The notes under the pieces were generated by a model. It was not told where the DNA came from. It saw only the letters and a program-made list of their open reading frames with translations, and did not search any database. Shown here piece by piece: positions 12,142 to 23,807 of a stretch of DNA of 64,000 nucleotides; positions within the stretch are counted from its first letter, which is position 1, and each line of letters starts with the position of its first letter. Source of the DNA: Akebia trifoliata (Eukaryota > Streptophyta > Magnoliopsida > Ranunculales > Lardizabalaceae). Where the stretch lies: contig JADQWC010000374.1 of NCBI GenBank assembly GCA_017979445.1, positions 1 through 64,000 of the forward strand, given 5' to 3'. Both the position numbers and the translations under genes were made by a program.

Positions 12142-14569
12142 GTATCTATGGATCAATGGCACGGATATAAACAACGCCCTCCAAGTGAGCAGGAATACTC
12201 TAATGAGGTTTATTGTGCTAATATGGAACCCTCAGAAGATGAGCTTGCCGACCTTTCAAAGGCTTGCAGTAAGCTATGGGAACTTGATTCAAACCGTTCG
12301 GTACCTAACAAGGATTATCAGATGGATTGCGGTGAAGGGAAGAAGACCTACCAAAAGGACGATATGGCTCAAGGAAGCCTGTTTGACTGGTTGAGTGAAG
12401 ACATATTCAAAAGGCCTACTTATTCTCGTTTCTGTTCTCTTCTAGATAATTACAACCCAAATGAAGGGTCTAAAGAAGTAGTCACCTCTGAAGAAAGGCA
12501 AGAACAAGATGCATTTATAGAGGAAATCAGTAGAACTGCACCCATCAAATATCTGCACAAGTATCTTGCATCCAAGGGTGTCGTATCTGAGAATTATCAG
12601 GATTTTAAGAGAATGATGACAGGTCTCTGGTTTGATCTTTATGGCCGAGGTGGTACATCTAGTAGTTCATCTACTTTTGAGCATGTTTTTGTTGGAGAAA
12701 TCAAGCAACGTGGGGAACATGAAGTGTCTGGCTTCCATAACTGGCTTCAGGTTTGTATCTTGATGCCATTATCTAATATGTTCCTTCTTTCTTCTTCTTC
12801 TTCTTTTTTTTTTTTTTTCGAAGTAATAAAATTTTAAGATAAAAAAAGCAAAACTCTACTATTTTCATTTTGATTCTCATTTTACAGTTATACCTAGAAG
12901 AAGCAAAGGGGAGGGTTGACTACCAAGGATATATTTTCCCTCGAAGACGTGGGCAAATTGTAAGTAACTTTATCTTCAATTATGTATTTCCTTATCATTG
13001 CACAAAATAGCATTTACTTATTTGTAACCATACCATGATTGACATCTGCTAAGAGCTGTCCATGACTCTAGTTATTCACCCCATGACACAGTTTTGCAAT
13101 TTATTGCATCAATAGTGTAGCACTAGCTTTATTAGTTCGAAACAAGTCATATATGTGGACGAAACATAGGTTTGGATACTGGAGAAGGATGTGCTAGATA
13201 CAAGGAAGGGAAAACAAGAGGATGTTATGTGTAATGCAATATAGAGTGAAACCTAGTATTTCACACGCTACATTGCACTCCTTAATGTAAAGAACTTAGT
13301 TTGTTGGTCATGTAGGATTTTACTTACTATTAAAGTGAAATCAGCATGGAAAAAGGTACAATAGTTAAATGACCTTAAGTATCTCTCAATGCAATTGAGG
13401 TTTGGTTCATTTGCACTCTAATATTAGTTGTTGTAACATAGTTTTCAACATAGAGAAATAATAACAGGAAACCACAAGAAATCACCACCAAACCCCCATC
13501 CTAAATATTTGAGATCGGCTAAACTAATCATGTTCCTCCATTCAATTTTGTCCAGAGCCACGTCTTCTATCACCGAAAGTTTTTTCATAACCATTTTCAC
13601 TATCTCAATCCATCTTCTTTTGAGTCTTCCTCTCGCCATGTTTGCACCTTCAAGTTGCATATTCCTTCTACCTCTCAATTGACTCTCTCTTAGTTTTCTG
13701 TCTATTGGGGCTTACTCTTACATGTTCTCGAATGCTTCCATTTCTAATTTTATCTGTGACAGTTTTCCCACTCATCCATCTCAATTCCTCACCTCTACTA
13801 AGCTCAATTTATTAACATTGACTGCCCAACATTGAGCTCCATAATGCATGGTTGGTGTTTTTGTCATATTTTAAAATTTTCCTTCTAATTTGATAGGAAT
13901 GCATTTGTTATGTAGCACTCTATTGTAAACTAGCTAATTTCCTTTCTATCCACTTTCTGAATTTCTATTGCAAAAATTAAGATACTACATTAATAAATGA
14001 CAAGGTATTCAATCAATAGGCTCTGTTTGTTTCACAGAATATTATTTCAATGAATCATATCTTTGAGAAAGAAAATTGTTTCCCCATTTCACCCATTTTT
14101 TTCTCTAGAAAACTATTTTTTGCCACCCCAAGGCTTTTTAACTCACAATATCCATATAAATGGCAAGCAATGTAGAAAAACTTCAATAAATCAAATTGTT
14201 AGGATTATCCCTTATACACTGAGTTGTCGGTCCACCCATCCTACCACACAAACACACCCACATTTTATATCTTGTTTTTTAGCATCTTGGATGTGCAACA
14301 CTCATGTAAATTTTCTTGTGTGGGCACATGCAGCCAGACTCCGAAACCCAATTGCTTACAGTTCAGTTTGAATGGAATGGTGTTCTGAAATCCCTATCAA
14401 GCACTTTGGTTGGAGTGAGCCCAGAGTTTGAAATTGCCTTGTATACTCTCTGTTTCTTCATGGGTGATGAGGACAACCACGTTCAATGAGTCCTTACCCA
14501 GTCAATATCAAATGCTATTGTCTTGGACATGACAAAATCGGATCTGTGTTTCCAATTGCCGAATGTTGA
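12142..14569 (+). pseudogene. Poly(U)-specific endoribonuclease (EndoU/XendoU) C-terminal copy, frameshifted
   Basis: Three exons splice cleanly: 12142-12750 (203 codons), 12888-12959 (24 codons) and 14334 onward. Together they encode nearly the whole EndoU catalytic domain of plant EndoU proteins. EndoU enzymes cut RNA at uridines to leave 2',3'-cyclic phosphates. Both family histidines are visible (in FEHVFVGE and in GFHNWLQ), as is a lysine 47 residues after the second histidine (GVLK, before SPEFE), the expected third catalytic residue. In exon 3 an in-frame TGA occurs at 14487-14489. Skipping to the +2 frame restores the conserved end (PYPVNIKCY...GSVFPIAE) up to TGA 14567-14569. This is consistent with one lost A in CAAATGAG. 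The 5' exons for the N-terminal Gly/Arg-rich part are not found. A LINE tail lies in intron 2. If the single base is an assembly error, the domain would be intact. Confidence 0.8.
13440..13920 (-). mobile_element. 5'-truncated RTE-type LINE in the EndoU intron
   Basis: The minus-strand frame 13678-13445 reads RGRLKRRWIEIVKMVMKKL and then VALDKIEWRNMISLADLKYL before GWGF. This is the hallmark C-terminal end of plant RTE-type LINE proteins. Upstream on the minus strand (to about 13920), other frames still show LRWMSGKT and DKIRNGSIREHVRVSP, so several frameshifts separate them. Only the protein's last part is present, as expected for a 5'-truncated insertion. It is opposite in orientation to the EndoU fragment and lies wholly in the 12960-14333 intron. 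Confidence 0.75.
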
Positions 14570-15949
14570 ATTCCAGGTACAAAATTACATCTCGTAAAGG
14601 CTCTCAACATTGTGTATTCTTATCTTGAGAAAACTATTTCTGAAACCTATAGAAACAAGTGGAAACCCTTTGATGTGTTATGGGCCTGTGGATTGTAATA
14701 TGAAACACGTCATTTTTCAGATTGTTGCCGCTAGTTTGAACTAATAATGACTTTTTACTGACATGCACTCTAAATTTCTTTATTCTGTTACAGCTATTTA
14801 GATTGTAAACTCACGACTTCTATTGCTTGGTAGCTTGATATAAAACCCCACAACACTACATAAGCATTGACCAGGTCGTCCCGATGCCATTTCCAGTCAA
14901 AGAGATCGATGTCTTTTGAAGAACTTTCTTCCACATCCTTAGCTCAATAAACCTTTAGATGAATTAGCTTCTATAAGTGAAGGATCGATAAGAATTAATC
15001 ATTATAAAATACTTTCTTCACGACATAGCATTGACCTCTGCCATTTTTGAATCTTCATCGCCAAATGGTCTTGAAACCATTTGTAGATCTAACAGCTCAA
15101 CAGGTAACTGCCCATTCAGTCCCTTATGCAAGACCGAAGTCAAGAAAGTCATTAGTTGGAAGAAGTCGCCAGCTTGTTAAGTTGGTTGAGAGTCTTAAGT
15201 GTTGATATCAATGATATAGGTTGCTTTCACTCTCTAAACGCTCTCTATAAACAAGATTTTTTTTTTCAAAAAAATAACTTAAATAAGCAAAACGGTTTAA
15301 TTTTTTGTGTAAAACTCTTTTTTTAAAGATTTTCCTCTCCCCTTGCTATAAATCTTGATTACTTAACAAAGCCCAAATGTGGTTTATACTTATTAAGAAA
15401 ATATAAACCCCCTATCCCTAGTCAAAGATGGGTAACACTGGATTCTTCCAAAGGAATGGGTCATGGAATGCTTTTGGACCTAATAACCCAATAAATGGTT
15501 CTATACGCATTCATTCAACTTGATTCGTAGGTCTAATCAATACACATTCACAAAGTACTTCCATATTTCTACTTTTACATGGTTGTATTATTTTTCTTTT
15601 GATAAACATTTGACATCTTGAAGATACTAAGAGCGCAAGTTCTATTTGCTGAACTTGTGCACCTTTTTGCCTTCAGCGTTAGCTACATCTGAGGTATTTT
15701 GTTTGTCATTTTAATTTTAATTTTCATGTTAAGATAAGTTACTGCAAGTTATTTCTTATGATTAGTCAGGTTGCTCTCTAATTTTTCAGTCCCTCTCCAT
15801 GAAGGTTGCCTCTGTGGACCCAATGTCTTTTATTTGCTTATATTTTTCATTTTTATTATTTGAAGTTGATGATTATTGTTTTTAACATGAAATTTTAGAA
15901 AACAAAGTAGCCTGGTCTTACCATTGCAATTTATGCACCAATCCAGTCC
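14570..15949. other. Intergenic, one weak coding-like patch
   Basis: Nothing is recognised with confidence. 15038-15205 is open on the + strand for 55 codons to TGA and reads VDLTAQQVTAHSVPYARPKS then RKSLVGRSRQLVKLVESLKC. It is basic and less AT-rich than its surroundings, so it may be the tail of another gene fragment. No family is recognised. The rest is AT-rich. Confidence 0.4.
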
Positions 15950-16130
15950 TACTAGGGATGGCAATTTTGCTCCCTCTCGCCGGTGCCTCGACCCACCCCT
16001 AGAGGGTCGATTTTTCTCACTTTTAAATGATTTCGGGGTGGTTATGTTACTAGAAATGAAAAAATCAATTCCATTTTGGGGCGGGGGCAATTTTGATGTA
16101 CCCCGCCCCAATTATATTTATATATATTAG
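15950..16130. repeat. GC-rich dispersed repeat (copy 1)
   Basis: The segment contains CCCCTAGAGGGTCGATTTTT, CTCACTTTTAAATG, a GAAATGAAAAAATC stretch and a GGGGCGGGG ... CCCCGCCCC end, followed by ATTATATTTATATAT. The same series occurs twice, head to tail, at 62820-63070. It is a dispersed repeat of unknown type. The C/G-rich ends are complementary, which suggests inverted termini, but no element boundary can be proved. Confidence 0.6.
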
Positions 16131-16550
16131 ACTTCATGGTGAAACTTAGATTAAATTTATTTTAATTTTTAAACGTGTACTTTTCATATCTTCACCTAAA
16201 ACTTTTATTGTTTCAGTTGGTACGTATGTGTCTCTGTGTAACGTTAGAATGCGCACACCTGTCCACTTATTACTGTACAGTTGTCCCATTTTTTGAAAAT
16301 CCCTCCTGCTATTCTTGTCTATAGAATCACACCCTACCCCACGCCATCGCACCCAGAAGAATGTTTAAATAGAGTGATTCGCTAGAGAAATACTTGATGC
16401 CATGCACTTTCTTGTTTTTAAGCTATTTTTCATATTCTTCGTAAAATAGAGTGATTGTTGATCTTAAATTATTTTACTTGCTGTTTACCTATAAAAATTT
16501 TTCCCAGGTTTTAAATATGTCCAAAATAAATCAAGAGCACTACTTTTTGA

Positions 16551-17097
16551 TTAATGGAGAGGTTTAATTGTAAAAGTGCAAGTGAGGTTATGGAAAATGA
16601 AGAAAACATCTCGCATCTCCTTCATTGGGTCTCTCTTAGAGGATAAACATTGTGCAGAATAGGTAGCCAATGAATTTTTTCCCCTTTAATTTCTTATGGT
16701 ACCTAGTGTGTTGATTTTTATGAACGGTATTGGTTTTTTAGTTAGAGGAATGATTTACTATCGGAGGGCTTTGAAGCTTCAAGATTTCCTTAACATGGCT
16801 TCTGAAAGTGGTAACCACAACAAAACTTCTTTTGCAATGTTTCTAGTGATGTGGTTAATCTTTTTTTGGGTGATTATGTGGTGATTATTTTCATTTTGAA
16901 CATATAGAGATTTTAGAAGGCTACAAGGCAGTTATTGTTCCATCAGAGGAAGAGAAGAAGAGCCAAAGATCACTCTATGTTCAACTAGAGGCTGTGGCTG
17001 ACATGAAATTCACATATGTTGCTACTTGTCAGAATTATGGAAATCAGAAGCGATGTGAAGATCGTCGTGCGACGGACATTCTAAATTTGATGGTTAA
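16551..17097 (+). pseudogene. Callose synthase (glucan synthase-like) fragment
   Basis: Three exons with good splice signals: 16551-16662 (MERFNCKSASEVMENEEN... HWVSLRG), 16742-16810 (VRGMIYYRRALKLQDFLNMA) and 16908-17097 (ILEGYKAVIVPSEEEKKSQR, then LEAVADMKFTYVATCQNYGN, DRRATDILNLMV). This is the conserved cytosolic catalytic loop of plant callose synthases, large membrane enzymes that make beta-1,3-glucan from UDP-glucose. An in-frame TAA at 16644-16646 replaces a Gln codon of the usual RGQTL motif. The family protein is about 1,900 residues; only about 120 are here. The next expected exon (beginning NNPSLRVAYIDE in relatives) is absent from 17098 on. It is a broken, intron-retaining fragment on the + strand, like its neighbours. 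Confidence 0.85.
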
Positions 17098-18698
17098 GTA
17101 TGTTTTCTGTTCCATAAAGTCAACTAACATTTTCTGAATTTCATGTTTGCTACATTTTTCTATTTGTTGTATGGGCCCTGTGTAGTTTTATTTGTTGATG
17201 TGAAATATTATATCATGAGAAGGGTACTGCAAGATAGGATTCTCACAGAACCAATTATCCTTTACAATTACACAGAACCAAATCCACTATAATTGTGTTA
17301 AATATGGTTTCGCCTGACAAGATCACATCATTAGCATACCTACTCAAATATATTGGTGTTTCAGGTAATGAAGCTGAGGTTGCAAAGGTGGTAAGATTTA
17401 ATTTCAATGCGAATTTATCTTGACATTCGTTGCCATAGACAATAAATACGGTTGATAAATCATACCCCTGAAAGTGAATGCGTTCGCTATATAAAATGTG
17501 ATCTGAAAAATCGAGAGTACATTACCCCACAAGTGAATGCATTCGCTTAGGCAATAGTGAATGCATTCACTATACCACTTTAGAAAAGTGAGGTGTTATA
17601 GTGAATGCATTTGCTTAGATCTCAGACTTGGGCAATTTCTGAAAATTTCTGACTTTGCACCACCCTTTGCTTGCATGCAACCAATCATTCCCCACTGTGT
17701 TTAGCAAGCCATTAGAAGTAGTCCCCCAATAGAATTTATGTTGTTGTCACACTCTCAGTATCAATATGTATGTTTGGTATTATGGATTATATAGATGAAG
17801 ATCTATGTTTGGTAGTATAATCTAATAGATTGTGTATATGGTGTGGCATGCAGAGATATCCATTTTTGTAAATATGTTTTTGAATATCTATCTTTGGTTT
17901 TATAAACAGGCGAATTACAATATCTTGTGTATAGGGTGGTTTAGGAAAATGGTAAAAATATTTAGAGAAGTGTAGATACATCCATCTTTGCAAATAAGTT
18001 TTGTTTCAGAAATACTTATAACTCTCCCTAAACTCTTGTTTTTCTAATCATAATATGTTTATTTCACCCTCACTACAACTATCTAAAATTACCATTCTAC
18101 CACCTCAAAGGAGGCAAATGTGTTTTGGTCTATTTTTATTCGTGTAACTTTGATGGGCCTTTAATTATTTGGTAGTGGTGGCATTGAGATAGGTTTAAAA
18201 AACTCAATCATCTCCAAAAGCCTCTCCACACTAGTGCTCCTAGTCATTAAGTTCCTCTTGAAACTAAAATTCCACGACCCCAACAAGTAATCTTGTCTTT
18301 GCTTGAAGTTGGTTCTATATGAATTAATGTGTATTTTAAGTTTTTCACTTAGTGGGTCTAAACACTTGTAGAAAAATGATGGTTGAATGTGCCAGAGATG
18401 AAGCTCATCCACTGTACATGACCATGTTTGTGTCTAATTGATCAGATCCTAATCTTGTACATTGTTTTTAGATATTGTTGCTTGTCATAAAAGTAACCAC
18501 ATGTCTTCTTAAGTACCCATTTACAAGAGATTTAGAGTAGGGTTGGAATGTTATCTCCATGTAAGTATCATAGTCAATAATTCCTGTCCAAATTAGAGAC
18601 GACTTGTTCAAAGAATTAGACTTCAATTCTTTTGGGATTTCATATTGAGATGGGAGCAAGTGTATTATGCCGTAGTTCGTTTCCTTTTGTTTGTGCAG
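17098..18698. other. Intergenic
   Basis: No gene is recognised. A segment at 17368-17450 (GAGGTTGCAAAG-TGGTAAGAT...) is repeated at about 60882-60955, so it belongs to a dispersed repeat. A cluster of short palindromes lies at 17475-17612. Between 17770 and 18000 a segment is internally repeated (ATCCATNTTTGNAAAT appears twice). Open frames on the minus strand here show no family resemblance. Confidence 0.5.
17475..17612. repeat. Cluster of four palindromic AGTGAATGCATTCACT-type motifs
   Basis: Four copies lie at about 17477, 17531, 17556 and 17599. The third, AGTGAATGCATTCACT, is a perfect 16-bp palindrome. The others differ by one to three bases in the right half (GCGTTCGC, GCATTCGC, GCATTTGC). 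Spacing is irregular (54, 25 and 43 bp). This could be a protein-binding cluster or debris of a small tandem repeat. Confidence 0.6.
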
Positions 18699-18918
18699 GT
18701 AATGCGTGAATCGGGTTTGAGCACAAACAATGGCTAGTCCTTTCTATGATTATCTTGAGGGTTGTATGGAACGTAATGGTGATTTTAGAAGTTGTGAGAG
18801 AAATAATAGAGTAGAGGGGTGTGACCAACCAAGAATTGATTCCATCACTATTCTACAACTCTTTTTGAGTTCATCCAAGCCAGTGCTTCGTTTTGCTACA
18901 GTCCGTACTCTCAATAAG
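18699..18918 (+). pseudogene. Coatomer subunit gamma (COPI) exon, decayed
   Basis: After a TTTGTGCAG acceptor the first frame reads VMRESGLSTNNG and stops. A second frame reads PFYDYLEGC. A third reads VMVILEVVREIIE*RGVTNQ with a stop. The second frame resumes with ITILQLFLSSSKPVLRF and ends TVRTLNK before a GT. In this order these pieces match a continuous stretch of the gamma-COP adaptin-like trunk. Gamma-COP is the coat subunit for Golgi-to-ER vesicles. At least three frameshifts and a stop show that this exon is dead. No neighbouring coatomer exon is found, so it is an isolated fragment. Confidence 0.8.
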
Positions 18919-20582
18919 GTTGGTTCTCCTCTCTTTAAATCACAACTAGGTCTTCCGTTTTTTTTTTTCGGTACATATTTCTCTTCAATAATCACATGTC
19001 GTCACTTATCATAGAAAATTATAATAACTATATGCTACATATGTAATATATTTTTCAGTTGTTTTTGTTTTGTAATTTGTTTTCCTTTTCTTTTTTTTTG
19101 GGTGCAACTTCTAGTATTTTTTGTTAGAAGTACAGCAATACAAGGGTATTGAGCTCCCTAAATATGTGAAGCATTATTGTAAGTATGGAAGCACTAAAAG
19201 TGCATGCCAACTAGGCTTACATAGGTTCTTTTGCTAGGTTGGGAAGTTGACGTAGGAATTTGGTTCAAAGATGTCAATACTTGCAACATTTGTTTTAATT
19301 CTTCAAGATCATTATCCTCTAGAGGAAGAATTTCAGTCTACACAACTAGCATTCCAAACTAGGGTAATAGAAAATGAATTTCTTTTCAAAGATCGTACAA
19401 CTGATTCCTATATTTTCGGTTCCACCAACTTCGTCGAGGATGGTAGATCTAAACTTGAATAAAAAATCTATGGTTACAAATCAATCGATTTTGTCTTTGA
19501 AGCTCTCTACTTCATCCAATCAACAACGACAATGACAATTAGTGTTGCTAGAAGAAGAAGATCTGATTTGGGTTTTATACGTTTTGAGTTCGGATTTTGA
19601 ATTTAGGAGTTTTAGTATTCGAATTTAAGGGGGTAGAGAGGTGTTGGGGTTACATTTTAAGGTTATGGTTGGTGTCATCTTGGTCGAGATTTTATTAGTC
19701 CTTAGTGGATTTGTCAAGGTTGTTTTGGAAAATTAACTTCATTTTAAAGTTGGGACTAGAAATCGGGTCAAAACAATGTGAGGGTAGTGAGTTGTCATAT
19801 TCAATCTTTTAGATTTAAAAAATTCATAGTTGTTCAAGTGAGTTGATTTGATAATGTTATTAATGGGAAAGGTTGAATTTGTTTAATTAGTGCAAAATCT
19901 CAAATAAACTTACTAACAACATATGCACTAGAAGTCCTTGAACATTAAAAATTGCTAAGGAGGTATTATTAGTTTTAGTTAGATAAGAATTTCCTAAAAT
20001 TTGTCTTTTTTTAAGAATTGGAAAACCTTAGATTGTTTGTATAATTTATAAGGTTCGTATGTTTCTTGTGAATTATTTCATTTGTTCGAGAAATGCAAGT
20101 TTTTTAGTTGAAAATGTTATTGTGATAGTTATTTGGGTTTGATTATGGTTTGTCTTTTCATTTTTTAATGTTTCTTCTCGAAAATGGGGTCTTCAATTAG
20201 ATTTTGTGTTTTAGATTCATCATTTACATTATTTTTTGGTTTTAAGACTGAAATTTTGAATTTAATTTTTTCTAGTGATTTGGGTTTTGACAAATTGATT
20301 TTGTAGGTTTGGATTTCTGACGGTGGAGGATGAGGATGCTTTGGAACAGTTAAATTTCTTCTAGATTTGTTAGGATTACTTGTCAATTTTTAATTTTTAT
20401 CTGGGAAGGCCCAGATTGTAATAGATTTAAGGAAGGAGGACAGTGAGACGTAACTGTCTCGGCCCCTCGGGTTCGTATATCGAAATTGGTGTCGGTGGCC
20501 TGAGTCAATTCAATCATCCTTCGTCTAGAACGGGAGGTTAGTTATTTCACCACGAATCCATTGTAAGTGGGTTCCTTTTTTT
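18919..20582. other. Intergenic
   Basis: No gene is recognised. 20440-20560 is less AT-rich (CTCGGCCCCTCGGGTTCG...) and may be part of an old repeat. A short open frame at 19271-19462 has no family resemblance. The rest is AT-rich, with T runs. Confidence 0.5.
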
Positions 20583-23500
20583 GCTTGCTTGTATGTGTTC
20601 CCAATTTTCACACTTTAGACGTATCACTTTTACATAAAAAGGGCATTCCTACGGGGACACACGATAAGATAAGGATTAAATTTTATCATTGATTCCTTGC
20701 CCTTTTATGATTAAAAATTGACTCACATAAAATGTCCAATGTCTCAAATTAATTAAAATTCAATAGACTAAAAATCGTAAGGTGATGTTATTGTTTAGTA
20801 GATATTAATAATTGGTATGTGATGTGGTTAGTTGGTAGATATTAGTGCTTCGTTATTAATGTATAATAATTGTTTTAAAATTATGGTTAGTGGTAGACTG
20901 CTTATAATAGGAGGTAATTTTTACAAAGGGTTTATGCCTTGAGGCATGCTTTATTATGCAATGAGTCTTACATCTCAATAGCTTCAACATAACCAAAAAT
21001 TGTGGGTCAATTTTTTTTATTTTCTTATTTAATTTTACACAAATACCCTCTCAATGTCTCTTATTTACATAATCCTACTAAATAGAAGTATTTTTTCTAT
21101 TCAAGAGATCTCTTAAAATCCCTCTTTAAAATATTAAAATTTTTCTATACCAAAATTTCTTTTTAGAGGCTTCAATATTCATCGAATTCGAATCCATTGA
21201 TTCCTACAACTTTCTTATGAAGATTGTCATCAAATAGAACCAAGAAATTAAGTTTAGTTTTTAGTAGATAGTTGTTAATAGTTAGTGTGTAATGTAGTTA
21301 GTTGGTAGATGAGGGCTTCATTATTAGTGTGTAATGGTTTTAAAATTATAGTTAGAGGTAGATTGTTTATGGTAAGAGGTAATTTTTACAAAGGGTTTAT
21401 GCCTTGAGACTTATGCGTAATGCCTCACGCTTCATTATGCAATGAGCCTTACACAATAGGTTCAACATAACCCAAAATCGTGGGTCAATTTTTTTTATTT
21501 TTTTATTTTATTTTACACAAATACCCTCTCAATGTCTCTTATTTACATAATCATACTAAAAAGAAGTGTTTTTTGTATTCAAGAGATATCTCAAAATCTC
21601 ATTTTAAAACCTTAAAATCTATCTATACCAAAATTTCTTCTTAGAGGCTTTAATATTTATCGAATTTGAATCCATTGTTTCCTACAACTTTCTAACGAAG
21701 ATTGTCATCAAATATAACCAAGAAATCAAGGATCCACTAAGGTTTTGAGGTATGTAATATTTCTATGTATATTCTTGAATTTTTTACCTATATATATTTT
21801 TTTAATTCATAATTCTCTCTTGTTTTTGTGTTTTATTCTACCTATTTCTTTGTTTGTTGTTTATTTGATGTTTGATATTTTATAAGGGATGATACATCCT
21901 ACATTTTTAATGTTTAATTTTTATTTAATGCTTTAAAGGTTTTACTTGTTTTTCTATTATTAATGATACATCCAACATTTTTAATGTTTAAAAAATTGTT
22001 TGGAGGTGCATAAGCCTTACTTTTTGTAATTGATTAAGTGGTGCAAGAATCCAATTCTTTTGCTTTGAAGGTTTTACTTGTTTTTCTATTTTTAATGATA
22101 CATCCAACATTTTTAATGTTTAAAAAATCGTTTGGAAGTGCATAAGCCTTACTTTTTGATTAGGTGGTGCAAGAATCCAATTCTTTTGGGATTGGTTTAG
22201 TGTTGTCAAATTAGATTTTGTAGAAACTGTTTTATTAGTGCAAAAATTTAGACTTTTGGATCTGTTTTAGTGAGTTTAGAGGTAAGTATTTAGTGGTTAT
22301 TGTGTATTGTTATTACTATTTAGTTGGTAGTCGTTAATAGTTAGTGCGAAATGTAGTTAGTTGGTAAATGTAAGTGTTTCGTTTGGTTAGTAATTAATAG
22401 TTGTTTTTACAATTTAGTAGATAGTTGTTAATAGTTAGTGTGTAATGTGGTTAGTTGGTAGATATTAGTGCTTCGTTGTTAATTTGTAATAATGATTTTA
22501 AAATTAATGGTTAGTAGTAGATTGTTTATAATAAGAGGTTTTTACAAAGGGTTTATGCCTTGAGGCTGATGCCTCTTGAATTTCTTTACCTATTTTTTTA
22601 TATAGAAAAACTCATTTTTTTTTCTTTTTTGTGTTTGATTCTTTTATTTTTTGTTTTAATTATTTTCTAGTTTATAATAGGATCTAAAATACTATTCTTA
22701 GACCAAGAGTAGTTGTTTATTTGATGTTTGATACTTTACGAGTGATGATAATGTTTAATTTTTATTTAATGCTTTGAAGGTTTTACTTGTTTTTTATATT
22801 TTTAATGATACATCCTACATTTTTAATGTTTAAAAAATCGTTTGGAGGTGTATAAGCCTTACTTTTTGTAATTGGTTAGGTGGTGTAAGATTCCAATTCT
22901 TTTGGGATTGGTTTAGTATTGCCAAATTAGATTTTGTAGAAATTATTTTATTAGTGCAAAAATTTAGACTTTTTGATCTGTTTTAGTGAGTTTAGATTTC
23001 AACTATTTTGTGTGACAAGAAAATTAGATTTCGTGTCATGGGTAATTATATATATATAGAGGTAAGTATAATAAGGTCTAAAATACTATTTCTAGGCCTG
23101 TAGTAGTTGTTTATTTGATGTTTGATACTATTTTTATTTGATGCTTTGAAGGTTTTACTTGTTTTTATATTTTTAATGATACATCCTACATTTTTAATGT
23201 TTAAAAAATCGTTTGGAGGTGTATAAGCCTTACTTTTTGTAATTGGTTAGGTGGTGCGAGAATCAATTTTTTTTTGGATTGGTTTAGTGTTGCCAAATTA
23301 AATTTTGTAGCAACTATTTTACTAACGCAAAAATTTAGATTTTTGGATATATTTTAGTGAGTTTAGATTTTGTGACTGTTTTGTGTGACACAAAATTTAG
23401 ATTTCATTTGTCATGGGTAATTATATTTATATATATAGTCATTAATAGTTAGTGCAAAATGTACTTAGTTGGTAGATGTAAGTGTTTCATTTGATTTGTA

Positions 23501-23807
23501 ATTAATAGTTTTATTAGATGTTATTGCTTAGTAGATAGTTGTTAATGTGTAATATGGTTAGTTGGTAGATATTAGTGTTTTGTTATTAGTGTGTAATAAT
23601 CGTTTTAAAATTATGGTTAGAAGGGTTTATGCCTTGAGGCGTACGCCTCATGCCTCACGCTTCATTATGCAATGAGCCTTACACCTCAATAGGTTTAACA
23701 TAACCCAAAATCATGGGTCAATTTTTTTTATTTTCTTGTTTAATTTTACACAAATACCCTCCCAATGTCTCTTATTTACATAACCGTACTAAATAGAAGT
23801 GTATTTT
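20583..23807. repeat. 3.2-kb AT-rich repeat unit, copy 1
   Basis: It begins near the Cs/As of CCCAATTTTCACACTTT... and GGACACACGATAAGATAAGG, both of which recur about 3,220-3,290 bp later. Inside are shorter repeats. One family has AAGGGTTTATGCCTTGAGGC followed by TATGCAATGAG and CAATGTCTCTTATTTACATA (starts near 20926, 21393, 22545 and 23618). The second has GATACATCCNACATTTTTAA and AATCGTTTGGAGGTG-TATAAGC (starts near 21890, 21963, 22093, 22807 and 23165). A third motif, TTAGTTGGTAGAT, is spread through all. There is no coding capacity or LTR-type feature. Confidence 0.8.

Noticed and set aside
15830..16130. Open frames on both strands over the GC-rich repeat
   Set aside because: The same sequence recurs at 62816-63070 as a dispersed repeat; the frames are incidental.
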